Positions 6,855-14,370 of a stretch of DNA of 19,992 nt are shown here, piece by piece. Source of the DNA: Candidatus Blautia intestinipullorum (GTDB lineage Bacteria; Bacillota; Clostridia; Lachnospirales; Lachnospiraceae). The notes under the pieces were generated by a model that was not told where the DNA came from, made no database searches, and saw only the letters and a program-made list of their open reading frames with translations. The stretch is from positions 1 through 19,992 of the forward strand of contig DWVA01000290.1 of NCBI GenBank assembly GCA_019120475.1, written 5' to 3'. A program made the translations under genes and the position numbers. Each line of letters begins with the position of its first letter. Position 1 is the first letter of the stretch.

Positions 6855-8255
6855 TTATTTATAAATAACGATGGGCATGTCTTCCGTCACATTCTGGAAA
6901 ACAAGCGCCGCCTGGTCTGAAGGAACCACCACGTTTCCTTCTGTTCCGCCCCAGCTGCTGAAGTCTGATCCAAGCCCCGGATCCTCGTATCCTCCCGTAA
7001 GGTCTCCTGTAAAATTCATCTCCGGATCATCCTGGATTCCCAGACCGCCGCCAAAAGAGATCCGGTAATTCACTGTTTTGCCGTTTACTTCAGCCGACGT
7101 GTCCATTCCCTGTACAGTATATACGCCTGCAGGCGTTCCGCTGCTGGAAATAATTCCTGTGTCTGCCGCCGGAGTTCCGTTCTGATATACCACCAGGCGA
7201 TGATTGGGAAGGTCCACTTCCACATAGGTATATCCGATATCATTCGTATCACGGCTCATAGCCTTCTGGCTGTATTCCGGTTCCCGTACCTGCGTCTTTT
7301 TCTCAGCGACTGCCTGATACAATGCTTCCGTTTCTTTTTCCTGATCGATCACCCAGCCGTAGTCGCCTCCGGAAACAATGACTTCCCTGTTGTCATACGT
7401 CTCAAAGGTCCGTGAACTTCCCACTGTGTCATATTTTTCTCCAAGGGATGCCACATATGCGGAAATCTTTTCTTTGTCCAGCATCAGATCTCCGTTTTCA
7501 TCTCTGGTAAGCCACCCGCAGATCACACTGCGGTCCACTGTCTCTTTTCTGTCGCTGAAGTCATAAGTGATCACCACATCTGTCAGCTCATTCATCTGTT
7601 CACAATCCCGGACAAGACGTTCATCGTCTTCATAAACCTGAGGATTGTCATAACATCCGTCTTCCTCCAGATTGACCGCCGGATCTCCTGTTGTCACCGC
7701 CTTTACGATTTCTTCCTCAAGGCGTTCCCTGTTGACCTGAGTGCCGACAGTCTCCGGTATGATCTCAAACTTTTCTCCAGTGTCCTCAATCCTTGCGTCC
7801 ACCGGCGCTATATTGTCCTTCATACAGTTAAGGCTGCGGATCTTCTGCTCCAGGAGCTCCTGATCATAGGATACGGAGGACGGGACTTTATATGTTTTAT
7901 GCTGTCCGAATGACAAAAACCACAGAAAGCGGTTCTGACTGTGCAGAAGCTCTCCGACGCTTCCGTCTGAAGTATATTTCAGTCCTATCTCGTCCGCGGC
8001 AATGCTTTCCTGTCCGTTTCCCCGGGTCTGTACCGCCAGCACATATGCTTCCGTCTCCTGTTCCAGCAGTTTTTCCGTCCCGGCCTGATCCATATAGGAA
8101 CAGTTAAAGCCGTTCACGAAAGAACCCGGGAGAAAATATTCAGAAAAATAATACACTCCAAATCCATAGGCAGCCGCAGTAAGCAGTAGCAGCAGCAGAA
8201 TCACTCCGATCAATACTTTTCTGCCTGTGTTCATTTTCGTTTCTTTTTCCGCCAT
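6855..8255 (-). CDS. Membrane-anchored PG-binding/YkuD-fold protein lacking catalytic residues
   Basis: A 466-residue protein with a short cytoplasmic N-terminus, one membrane helix (about 13-34), a long extracellular region resembling the tandem PG_binding_4 domains that precede clostridial L,D-transpeptidases (about 50-335), and a C-terminal YkuD fold (about 341-465) starting GYTYVEVDLPNHRLVVYQNG. Active L,D-transpeptidases carry a conserved His in a GxHD-like motif and the SHGC(I/V)N catalytic motif. Here the equivalent stretches read GIQDD (Gln408) and TEGNVVVP (Glu439 and Asn441 in place of His and Cys). The surrounding fold (SSGTPAGVYTV, FGGGLGI, VFQNVTEDMPIVIYK) is preserved, so this is probably a non-catalytic wall-binding or scaffold protein. 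The frame is intact. The ATG follows AGGGAGG, 50 bp upstream of ddl. Many annotations would simply call it L,D-transpeptidase. Confidence 0.85.
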   Translation of the reverse strand: MAEKETKMNTGRKVLIGVILLLLLLTAAAYGFGVYYFSEYFLPGSFVNGFNCSYMDQAGTEKLLEQETEAYVLAVQTRGNGQESIAADEIGLKYTSDGSVGELLHSQNRFLWFLSFGQHKTYKVPSSVSYDQELLEQKIRSLNCMKDNIAPVDARIEDTGEKFEIIPETVGTQVNRERLEEEIVKAVTTGDPAVNLEEDGCYDNPQVYEDDERLVRDCEQMNELTDVVITYDFSDRKETVDRSVICGWLTRDENGDLMLDKEKISAYVASLGEKYDTVGSSRTFETYDNREVIVSGGDYGWVIDQEKETEALYQAVAEKKTQVREPEYSQKAMSRDTNDIGYTYVEVDLPNHRLVVYQNGTPAADTGIISSSGTPAGVYTVQGMDTSAEVNGKTVNYRISFGGGLGIQDDPEMNFTGDLTGGYEDPGLGSDFSSWGGTEGNVVVPSDQAALVFQNVTEDMPIVIYK

Positions 8256-8334
8256 AGAACCTCCCTGTCCGGATCACTTCCGCAACGGCTTTTGACCTGT
8301 TTTCTTATATTTTACTCTGTCATATCCAGGTTTT

Positions 8335-9618
8335 TTATGCTTCCAGCAGTTTTTCCACACTGGCCAGCTTTACGCAGACCACAAACACCTTAGCCGCCTC
8401 TTCCAGTTCTTTCAGATCCGGATAAGTAGGCGCAATACGGATGTTGGAGTCTTTCGGATCTTTGCCATATGGATAGGTAGCTCCTGCTCCCGTCATGACA
8501 ACGCCCGCTTCTTTTGCCTTGGCTACGATAGCCTTCGCGCATCCTTCCATGGATTCAAAGGAAATAAAGTATCCTCCCTTTGGTTTTGTCCACTCTCCGA
8601 TTCCGAGGCCTCCAAGCTCTCTGGTCAGGATATCGTCTACCATCTGGAATTTCGGACGGATCAGAGCCGCGTGTTTTCTCATGTGTTCATGTACGCCCTC
8701 CAGATCCTTGAAGAATCTTACATGACGAAGCTGATTCAGTTTGTCATGGCCGATGGTCTGGATCTGCATGTATTTGCGGAAATCATCCAGGTTTGCCTTG
8801 GACGCAGCCACTGCGGCGATACCGGAACCCGGAAAACTGATCTTGGAAGTAGAAGTAAATTTATATACAATGTCCGGATTTCCTGCTTTTGCGCACTCAT
8901 CCAGGATTTCCAGAAGGAAGTCCTGATCGTCATCATAAAGATGATGTACACTGTATGCATTATCCCAGTAAATACGGAAATCAGGAGCCGCCGGTTTCAG
9001 GCGGGCAAAGCGTTTCACCGTCTCCTCAGAGTAGGTATAGCCCTGAGGATTGGAATACTTCGGAACACACCAGATTCCTTTCACAGAGGCGTCTTCACTT
9101 ACCAGTTTCTCCACCATATCCATATCCGGACCTTCCGGAGTCATAGGCACGTTGACCATTTCAATTCCGAAAAATTCTGTGATCTTAAAGTGACGGTCAT
9201 ATCCCGGAACAGGACAGAGGAATTTCACTTTATCCAGTTTGCACCAGGGCGTATTTCCCATAACGCCATGTGTCATGGACCGGGCTACTGTGTCAAACAT
9301 AACGTTCAGACTGGAGTTTCCGAAAATGATGATATTATCCGGATCAACTTCGGAGATCGCTCCAAGAAGGCGCTTTGCTTCCGGTATTCCGTCCGGCACG
9401 CCGTAATTGCGGCAGTCCACTCCGGTTTCGCACTTCAGATCCGCTCCATCTGCAAGAACGTCCATCATTCCCATAGACAGATCAAGCTGGTCGGCGCCCG
9501 GTTTTCCGCGGGACATATCCAGGGAAAGCCCCTGAGCCTTGATATCCGCGAACTGCTGATCCAGTTCTTTTTTCAGTTCCAATAACTGTTCTCTGCTCAT
9601 TTCACTGTATTTCTGCAT
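8335..9618 (-). CDS. PLP-dependent aminotransferase, aspartate aminotransferase-like (MocR-type family)
   Basis: A 427-residue fold-type I aminotransferase resembling the Aminotran_MocR/AspB-like subgroup of aspartate aminotransferases. Motifs: LSLDMSRGKPG (31-41), NYGVPDGIPEAK (71-82), FGNSSLNVMFD (99-109), PKYSNPQGYTYS (186-197), YWDNAYSVHHL (217-227, Asp219 contacting the PLP ring), STSKISFPGSG with the Schiff-base Lys259, and SNIRIAPTYP with the substrate-carboxylate Arg394. The start at 9618 is chosen because AGGAGG sits about 6 bp upstream. An in-frame ATG 84 bp further upstream lacks such a site, and the extra residues do not look like protein. Likely reaction: amino transfer between aspartate (or a related amino acid) and 2-oxoglutarate; exact specificity is unknown. 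It lies 79 bp ahead of the YkuD-like gene and may head the wall-synthesis operon. Confidence 0.92.
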   Translation of the reverse strand: MQKYSEMSREQLLELKKELDQQFADIKAQGLSLDMSRGKPGADQLDLSMGMMDVLADGADLKCETGVDCRNYGVPDGIPEAKRLLGAISEVDPDNIIIFGNSSLNVMFDTVARSMTHGVMGNTPWCKLDKVKFLCPVPGYDRHFKITEFFGIEMVNVPMTPEGPDMDMVEKLVSEDASVKGIWCVPKYSNPQGYTYSEETVKRFARLKPAAPDFRIYWDNAYSVHHLYDDDQDFLLEILDECAKAGNPDIVYKFTSTSKISFPGSGIAAVAASKANLDDFRKYMQIQTIGHDKLNQLRHVRFFKDLEGVHEHMRKHAALIRPKFQMVDDILTRELGGLGIGEWTKPKGGYFISFESMEGCAKAIVAKAKEAGVVMTGAGATYPYGKDPKDSNIRIAPTYPDLKELEEAAKVFVVCVKLASVEKLLEA

Positions 9619-9760
9619 ACTCGTCCTCCTCGTGCCGCATCTGATGTACCGGGCTTTGCCAGTCCTGTATCCGATCACCGCCAGATTGGACCCAGGCGCC
9701 ATAATACGTCAGTCCGACCTATAATATCTTCACTTTTTGCTGTTTTACTCTATCTTGTCT

Positions 9761-9790
9761 ATTTTAGTATGCTAAAGTCCTGATTGTCAA
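9761..9790 (-). promoter_or_regulatory. Sigma-A promoter for the aminotransferase/wall operon
   Basis: On the minus strand: a perfect TTGACA (9785-9790), an 18-bp spacer, then TAAAAT (9761-9766). The predicted start near 9755 leaves a leader of about 137 nt before the chosen start codon. That leader shows only short, partial inverted repeats (for example GTCC...GGAC and GGC-AAA-GCC). I do not recognise a known riboswitch in it. Confidence 0.65.
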
Positions 9791-9819
9791 GACCCGGAAG
9801 ACAATGCAAAAGTTTTTTC

Positions 9820-9848
9820 TTGCAGATTTTCTCTGATTACCATATACT
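9820..9848 (+). promoter_or_regulatory. Sigma-A promoter for the methyltransferase gene
   Basis: TTGCAG (9820-9825), a 17-bp spacer and TATACT (9843-9848), about 50 bp upstream of the methyltransferase ATG. It is divergent from the aminotransferase promoter, their -35 elements lying about 30 bp apart. Confidence 0.55.
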
Positions 9849-9900
9849 GAAATGGAGAAATGCTTTGTCATTTTCAATAAAACGAAGAGGTTATAAATCT

Positions 9901-10761
9901 ATGTGGACTGCAGATAACTGGAAAGAATATGAAGTGATCGACACATCCTCCGGCGAAAAACTGGAACGCTGGGGAAAGTATATACTGGTGCGTCCGGATC
10001 CTCAGGTGATCTGGGATACGCCTAAGACCGACCGGCGCTGGAAAAACCGCAACGCCCATTATCACCGCAGTAAAAAAGGGGGCGGTGAATGGGAGTTTTT
10101 TGATCTTCCCCAGCAGTGGGAAATCCATTACAGAGATCTTACCTTTCGTCTGAAACCCTTCAGCTTTAAACATACGGGACTGTTTCCGGAGCAGGCGGTG
10201 AACTGGGACTGGTTCCGTGAGAAGATCAAAAATGCCGGACGCCCTGTGAAAGTGCTGAATCTTTTCGCTTACACCGGAGGCGCCACTCTGGCCGCAGCAG
10301 CAGCCGGGGCAAGCGTTACCCATGTGGACGCTTCCAAGGGTATGGTCACCTGGGCCAAGGAAAACGCCGCTGCTTCCGGTCTGCAGAACGCGCCTATCCG
10401 CTGGCTTGTGGACGACTGCGTAAAATTTGTGGAAAGAGAAATCCGCAGAGGCAATCACTATGACGCTATAGTCATGGATCCGCCTTCCTACGGAAGAGGA
10501 CCCAAAGGAGAAATCTGGAAGATCGAGGACGCTATTCATCCGCTGATCCGGCTGTGTACTAAGATTCTCAGCCCAAAGCCCCTGTTTTTCCTGATCAACT
10601 CCTATACCACCGGCCTGGCTCCCGCGGTACTGACATACATGCTGTCTATAGAAATGAAAAAGTTTCCGGGTAAGGTTGACTCTCAGGAGATCGGCCTTCC
10701 GGTCACCAACAGCGGCCTGGTCCTTCCATGCGGCGCTTCCGGCAGATGGGAAGCCCTGTAA
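9901..10761 (+). CDS. Class I SAM-dependent methyltransferase, RlmI/RlmK-like catalytic domain
   Basis: A 286-residue methyltransferase of the family containing the 23S rRNA m5C1962 methyltransferase RlmI. The SAM motif VLNLFAYTGGATLAAAAAG lies at 118-136, the acidic ribose-binding segment VTHVDASKGM at 139-148, and the catalytic DPPSYGRGPKGE at 193-204. Canonical RlmI is near 390 residues with an N-terminal PUA domain; here only a short N-terminal segment (WGKYILVRPDPQVIW, 24-38) precedes a beta-hairpin-like region, so substrate recognition may differ. The start at 9901 is preferred over an upstream TTG at 9784 because the intervening residues look like translated leader and a GAAGAGG sequence lies upstream. 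YitT follows 43 bp later on the same strand. The target, rRNA or otherwise, cannot be settled from sequence. Confidence 0.85.
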   Translation: MWTADNWKEYEVIDTSSGEKLERWGKYILVRPDPQVIWDTPKTDRRWKNRNAHYHRSKKGGGEWEFFDLPQQWEIHYRDLTFRLKPFSFKHTGLFPEQAVNWDWFREKIKNAGRPVKVLNLFAYTGGATLAAAAAGASVTHVDASKGMVTWAKENAAASGLQNAPIRWLVDDCVKFVEREIRRGNHYDAIVMDPPSYGRGPKGEIWKIEDAIHPLIRLCTKILSPKPLFFLINSYTTGLAPAVLTYMLSIEMKKFPGKVDSQEIGLPVTNSGLVLPCGASGRWEAL

Positions 10762-10804
10762 GACCGGTCTTTCGATACCGTTAATAGAGAGGGGGATATA
10801 TAAT

Positions 10805-11686
10805 ATGAATAATCTGGCATCCTTAAAAAACATGGATCCCAAAATTGAAATGAAGCGCTATGGCTGCGCCGTCATCGCCGCTGTGATCTGCGCGGTGAAC
10901 ATCAACACTTTTGTCAACACCGGAGGTCTGATCCCCGGCGGGTTTAACGGACTGACACTGCTTCTTCAGAATATTTTCCGGGAATTCGCAGGTCTGGAGG
11001 TTCCGTACACTGTCATTAACATCACTTTGAACGCCATTCCTGTTTTTATCGGCCTTCGATTTATCGGGCTTAAATTTACCATGAGCTCCTGCGTCGTCAT
11101 CATCCTGTCCAGTATTCTTACGGACCTGATACCGGCGCAGCCCATTACCTACGATCCGCTGCTGATCAGTATTTTCGGCGGTCTGATCAACGGTGTCGTG
11201 ATCACGCTCTGTCTTATCGGCAATACCAGTACGGGAGGAACGGATTTTATCGCTATCTATTTCTCCGAAAAGAACGGCCGCGACATCTGGAATTATATTT
11301 TCTGCGGGAACGCAGTACTTCTTGTCATCGCCGGACTGCTCTTCGGCTGGGACAAAGCCCTGTATTCCATTATCTTCCAGTTCACCTCCACTCAGGTAGT
11401 GCAGATGCTCCATCAGCGTTATAAAAAGCATACGCTTTTTATCGTTACCAGGCATCCTGAAGAGGTCTATGAAGAGATTTCCCAGCTTTCCCATCACTCC
11501 GCCACACGGCTGGACGGAACGGGATGTTATTCAAGAGACGCTACTTCTATGATCTACTCCGTAGTATCCCGGGAGGAAGCAAAGCTTCTGGTCAAAAAGG
11601 TTATGGAAGTAGACCCTGACGCTTTTGTAAACATTATCAAAACAGATTTTATTAACGGAAGATTTTATCACAAGACAGATTATTGA
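10805..11686 (+). CDS. YitT family membrane protein with C-terminal DUF2179 domain
   Basis: A 293-residue integral membrane protein. Five or six hydrophobic helices occupy about residues 18-205 (CAVIAAVICAVNINTF, YTVINITLNAIPVFIGL, CVVIILSSILTDLI and others), with the family's GGLIPGGFNGLTLLLQN and GNTSTGGTDFIAIY motifs. The soluble C-terminal domain (about 215-290) is DUF2179-like, with HHSATRLDGTGCYSRDATSMI and FVNIIKTDFINGRFY. YitT proteins are widespread in Firmicutes and their transported substrate is not established. The ATG at 10805 follows AGAGGGGG; an earlier in-frame start would overlap the methyltransferase and lacks a ribosome site. It is co-directional with the methyltransferase (43 bp), so probably co-transcribed. 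No clear hairpin terminator follows. Confidence 0.92.
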   Translation: MNNLASLKNMDPKIEMKRYGCAVIAAVICAVNINTFVNTGGLIPGGFNGLTLLLQNIFREFAGLEVPYTVINITLNAIPVFIGLRFIGLKFTMSSCVVIILSSILTDLIPAQPITYDPLLISIFGGLINGVVITLCLIGNTSTGGTDFIAIYFSEKNGRDIWNYIFCGNAVLLVIAGLLFGWDKALYSIIFQFTSTQVVQMLHQRYKKHTLFIVTRHPEEVYEEISQLSHHSATRLDGTGCYSRDATSMIYSVVSREEAKLLVKKVMEVDPDAFVNIIKTDFINGRFYHKTDY

Positions 11687-11723
11687 TTTTTTGCAAAATA
11701 TCAGAATATCTTCTCCAAACCTC

Positions 11724-11753
11724 TTGAATTGTACAGTTTATTAAGATTATAAT
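11724..11753 (+). promoter_or_regulatory. Sigma-A promoter for the cysteine-rich miniprotein
   Basis: TTGAAT (11724-11729), an 18-bp spacer and a perfect TATAAT (11748-11753). Transcription would start near 11760, only a few bases before the RBS AAAAGGAG, giving a very short leader. Confidence 0.65.
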
Positions 11754-11779
11754 AAGGGTACAAAAGGAGCGTGATATTC

Positions 11780-11971
11780 ATGAAGGAGAAGGAAAATTAT
11801 GACAGCGGAGATGCCTACACCTGCACTCCGGAGTATAACCGCAGCGCCTGCGGCGACTGTCTCTGTGCTACCTGCTACGAGCAGGAATTCTGCGACCGGT
11901 GCCGTACCTGCGAAAACCAGTCCCGGAAAAAGACTTCCTGTTTCAGCTATGAAGGCGCTTACAATTACTAA
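11780..11971 (+). CDS. Cysteine-rich miniprotein, 63 residues, unknown function
   Basis: Nine cysteines in 63 residues, at positions 15, 24, 27, 29, 32, 38, 41, 44 and 54. The core follows the pattern CxxCxCxxCx5CxxCxxC between residues 24 and 44. There is no signal peptide or membrane helix, so it is probably cytoplasmic. The paired CxxC units suggest structural zinc or another metal (inference). The ATG at 11780 has AAAAGGAG 9 bp upstream; a GTG at 11771 is too close to that site. It has its own promoter and a downstream terminator, which supports a real gene. A ribosomally made peptide precursor was considered, but no radical-SAM or other modification gene is nearby. I cannot assign a family. 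Confidence 0.75.
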   Translation: MKEKENYDSGDAYTCTPEYNRSACGDCLCATCYEQEFCDRCRTCENQSRKKTSCFSYEGAYNY

Positions 11972-11980
11972 AACGCAAAA

Positions 11981-12018
11981 AAAGAGATTATCAGATCTTT
12001 TCCGATAGTCTCTTTTTT
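11981..12018. terminator. Bidirectional terminator between the miniprotein and the histidine kinase
   Basis: AAAGAGATTATC (11981-11992) pairs with GATAGTCTCTTT (12004-12015, one wobble) across an 11-nt loop. A T run follows on the + strand and an A run precedes it, so it should work for both converging genes. Confidence 0.85.
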
Positions 12019-12039
12019 TACTCTTTTAGCCGGCAGGCG

Positions 12040-13710
12040 TCATTCCTTTTTTCCATCTTTCGGCAGGATCACCGTAAATTCACTGCCCTTTCCTACCTCG
12101 CTTACAAGGCCGGTGCTTCCTCCCAGGAAAGTAACGCCATGCTTCACAATGGACAGTCCAAGCCCTGTTCCTCCGATTTCTCTGGAATGGCTCTTGTCTA
12201 CCCGGTAGAAGCGTTCGAACACCCGGTTGATATCTTCCCGGGGAATACCGATCCCGTTGTCTTTCACAACGATCCGGACATTTTCTTCCTCTTCGGTGAT
12301 ATGAATGCTCATGGTGCCGTCGTCCTTATTATATTTGATCCCGTTATCACAGAGATTATAAAGGATCTCCTCCAGGATAGGCCGGACAGTACGGCACATG
12401 GTCTTGTGTCCCTCAATGAACAGATGCACGTTCTTCTTCAGGGCAATGTCCTTGAGATTTCCGCATACTTCCTTTGCCACCTGGTACACGTCTATGTTTT
12501 CCCACTCGTAAGGATTCGCTCCCTCATCCAACTGCGAGATCTTGATCGTATCCTCTACAAGCTGTATGAGCCTCTGGGCTTCTTTGTAGATTCTTCCGGC
12601 AAACCCTTTGATATCTTCTTCTTTTACCAGGCCCCCCTGGATGATTTCCGCATAGCCGGAAATAGAGGTAAGAGGCGTTTTCAGTTCGTGAGATACATTG
12701 GCGGAGAATTCTCTTCTCAGATTTTCTCTCTGGACTTTTTCCGTCTCATTCATCAGCACAAGCACCGCGCCTACGGTTTTTCCGTCTCTTGATACCGGGT
12801 TGGCGATCAGATGTATGAATTCGCTGTCAATGCGGAGAAGAACGCTTCCATGTTCTCCCTCAAGAACTCTTTCTATCAGCTTCCGGAAGTCCTCTGTTCT
12901 GTCCAGGGAATAAACACTTTCACCGATCTTCGGCTCCCAGACCTGAAACATCTTCCACACACTGGAGTTTCCTGAGAGGATCATCGTATAAGCGTCTATT
13001 ACCAGAAGCCCTTCCTGCATGTTTTCTGTGATGATCCGGAATTCCTCCTGGTTCCGCCTGGCCTCTTCAAGCTGGTTTCTGATCTGTCCGCTCTGCTTGT
13101 GGATCTTGCTGAGAAGAGGCGCTACCTCTTCATAAACATCATTGTCCGCAGGATGTTCCAGATCCAGCGAGTTAATAGGCTCTACAATATGAGAAGCGAT
13201 TTTGGAGGCGAAAATTCCCGATAAGATGATCAGGATCACAAGGATTCCCAGGGTGGGAGGAATAAGCTGGAGCGTCAAAGTCAGCACAGAATCCTGCGTG
13301 CTGGATACCCTGAGCACGGAATTGTCGCTGAGGCGCACCGCATAATAGAGTGTCCTCTCGGACAGCGTATCCGACATGCGTTCCGCCTGCCCGAATCCTG
13401 TCTCCTCCGCTTCCAGAAATTCTTCTCTGTCTTTATGGTTTTCCATGTTCTCTTCATCAGCCATACTGTCATAGAGAACATTTCCATTTTCGTCAATATA
13501 GGTGATCCGGGAGTCCTGCTCATCAATCTGCTCCAGATACTTTTCTCCCTCCATTTCGACGCCATAAGACAGATATTCCGCCTCTTTTTTCAGTTCCCCG
13601 TTGATCTGTTCTCCAAAATACTGATACAAAACGCCCAGCACACAGGCCATCCCGAAAATAAGGACGATTACAGACGCCAGTATGCTGGACTTAAATATTT
13701 TCTTCGTCAA
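12040..13710 (-). CDS. phoR: Sensor histidine kinase, PhoR/WalK-like
   Basis: A 556-residue membrane kinase, last gene of the phosphate operon. Layout: helix 1 (about 9-30), an extracellular sensor (about 31-148), helix 2 (about 149-170), a HAMP-like linker (SHIVEPINSLDLEHP), a PAS-like domain (about 222-322), the HisKA dimerisation helix with phosphoacceptor His341 in SANVSHELKTPLTS, and a complete HATPase with N box (NLCDNGIKYN, 452-461), G1 (DNGIGIP), F box (FERFYRVD) and G2 (GGTGLGLS). The start is TTG at 13710, supported by GGAGG about 9 bp upstream; phoU stops 3 bp before it. Its expected PhoB-type response regulator is not between phoU and this gene, nor elsewhere in the window. The PhoR name rests on operon position; the domain order is shared with WalK-like kinases. 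Confidence 0.88.
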   Translation of the reverse strand: MTKKIFKSSILASVIVLIFGMACVLGVLYQYFGEQINGELKKEAEYLSYGVEMEGEKYLEQIDEQDSRITYIDENGNVLYDSMADEENMENHKDREEFLEAEETGFGQAERMSDTLSERTLYYAVRLSDNSVLRVSSTQDSVLTLTLQLIPPTLGILVILIILSGIFASKIASHIVEPINSLDLEHPADNDVYEEVAPLLSKIHKQSGQIRNQLEEARRNQEEFRIITENMQEGLLVIDAYTMILSGNSSVWKMFQVWEPKIGESVYSLDRTEDFRKLIERVLEGEHGSVLLRIDSEFIHLIANPVSRDGKTVGAVLVLMNETEKVQRENLRREFSANVSHELKTPLTSISGYAEIIQGGLVKEEDIKGFAGRIYKEAQRLIQLVEDTIKISQLDEGANPYEWENIDVYQVAKEVCGNLKDIALKKNVHLFIEGHKTMCRTVRPILEEILYNLCDNGIKYNKDDGTMSIHITEEEENVRIVVKDNGIGIPREDINRVFERFYRVDKSHSREIGGTGLGLSIVKHGVTFLGGSTGLVSEVGKGSEFTVILPKDGKKE

Positions 13711-13712
13711 CC

Positions 13713-14369
13713 TTAGTTTCCTCCAAGTTGATGTTCATTGTTTCTGTGAACACCGGTAATGGAATATTCTACCCATTCCGCAATGTTCACCGCGTGGTCT
13801 CCGATACGCTCCATGTATTTTGCGGCCATCAGAAGATCCAGACCGACTTTCACATCCATATTATTATGGATCAGGCTGGCAAGCTCTTCCTTTATTTTGT
13901 TAAAAGCTTCGTCAACTTTATCGTCATCGGAAATCACTTTTCTGCAGAGATTGATGTCTGATTTTACAAAGGAATCCACACTTTCCGTTACCATGTGTAC
14001 GGTCTGTTCCACCATCTTTTTGATCTCGTCCGGTATCTGGGCGCAGTTTTTGTCAATAAATCTTGAGAGATCCGCAATGTCCGCCGCCTGATCTCCGATA
14101 CGTTCCATATCGGAAATCATCCGCAGCGCCGCTGAGATTTCCCTTAAATCTCCCGCCACCGGCTGCTGGTGGAGAAGTAGACGCATACAGAGCGTTTCTA
14201 TTTCTCTTTCCTTTGCGTCGATTTCCTTATCTGTATCAAATACTTCCTTAACGCAGTCCTCTCCTTCAATGGTTTTGGCGGAGAGTGTGATCACCTTTTC
14301 ACAGAGACTTCCCATCGTGATCATCTGTACATGAAGCTCTTCCAACTGACGTTCAAAACGTGTCGCCAT
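13713..14369 (-). CDS. phoU: Phosphate signalling/transport regulator PhoU
   Basis: A 218-residue all-helical cytoplasmic protein that links the Pst transporter to the sensor kinase and keeps the pho response off when phosphate is plentiful. It contains the two tandem PhoU three-helix repeats, each with a matching metal-binding signature: MERIGDQAADIA (88-99) and MERIGDHAVNIA (186-197). Length is standard (about 215-240). ATG at 14369 is chosen because AGGGAGG lies 10 bp upstream and it falls one base after the pstB stop; a TTG nine bases further upstream is too close to the RBS. Tight spacing to pstB and the kinase indicates translational coupling. Confidence 0.95.
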   Translation of the reverse strand: MATRFERQLEELHVQMITMGSLCEKVITLSAKTIEGEDCVKEVFDTDKEIDAKEREIETLCMRLLLHQQPVAGDLREISAALRMISDMERIGDQAADIADLSRFIDKNCAQIPDEIKKMVEQTVHMVTESVDSFVKSDINLCRKVISDDDKVDEAFNKIKEELASLIHNNMDVKVGLDLLMAAKYMERIGDHAVNIAEWVEYSITGVHRNNEHQLGGN

Positions 14370-14370
14370 A

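Noticed and set aside
8671..9585. A 304-codon open frame antisense to the aminotransferase
   Set aside because: A mirror of the codon use of the real gene; no start signal or domain, and the opposite strand holds all catalytic motifs of an aminotransferase.
9619..9702. Upstream in-frame ATG adding 28 residues to the aminotransferase
   Set aside because: The AGGAGG site lies inside this stretch, correctly spaced for the ATG at 9618; the extra residues look like translated leader.
9874..10842. A 322-codon open frame antisense to the methyltransferase
   Set aside because: Opposite strand carries the SAM-binding and DPPSY motifs; the antisense product has no recognisable features.
11780..11971. 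Cysteine-rich peptide as a modified natural-product precursor (SCIFF or lanthipeptide type)
   Set aside because: No radical-SAM, cyclase, protease or exporter gene lies next to it, and the cysteine pattern resembles metal-binding CxxC pairs instead.
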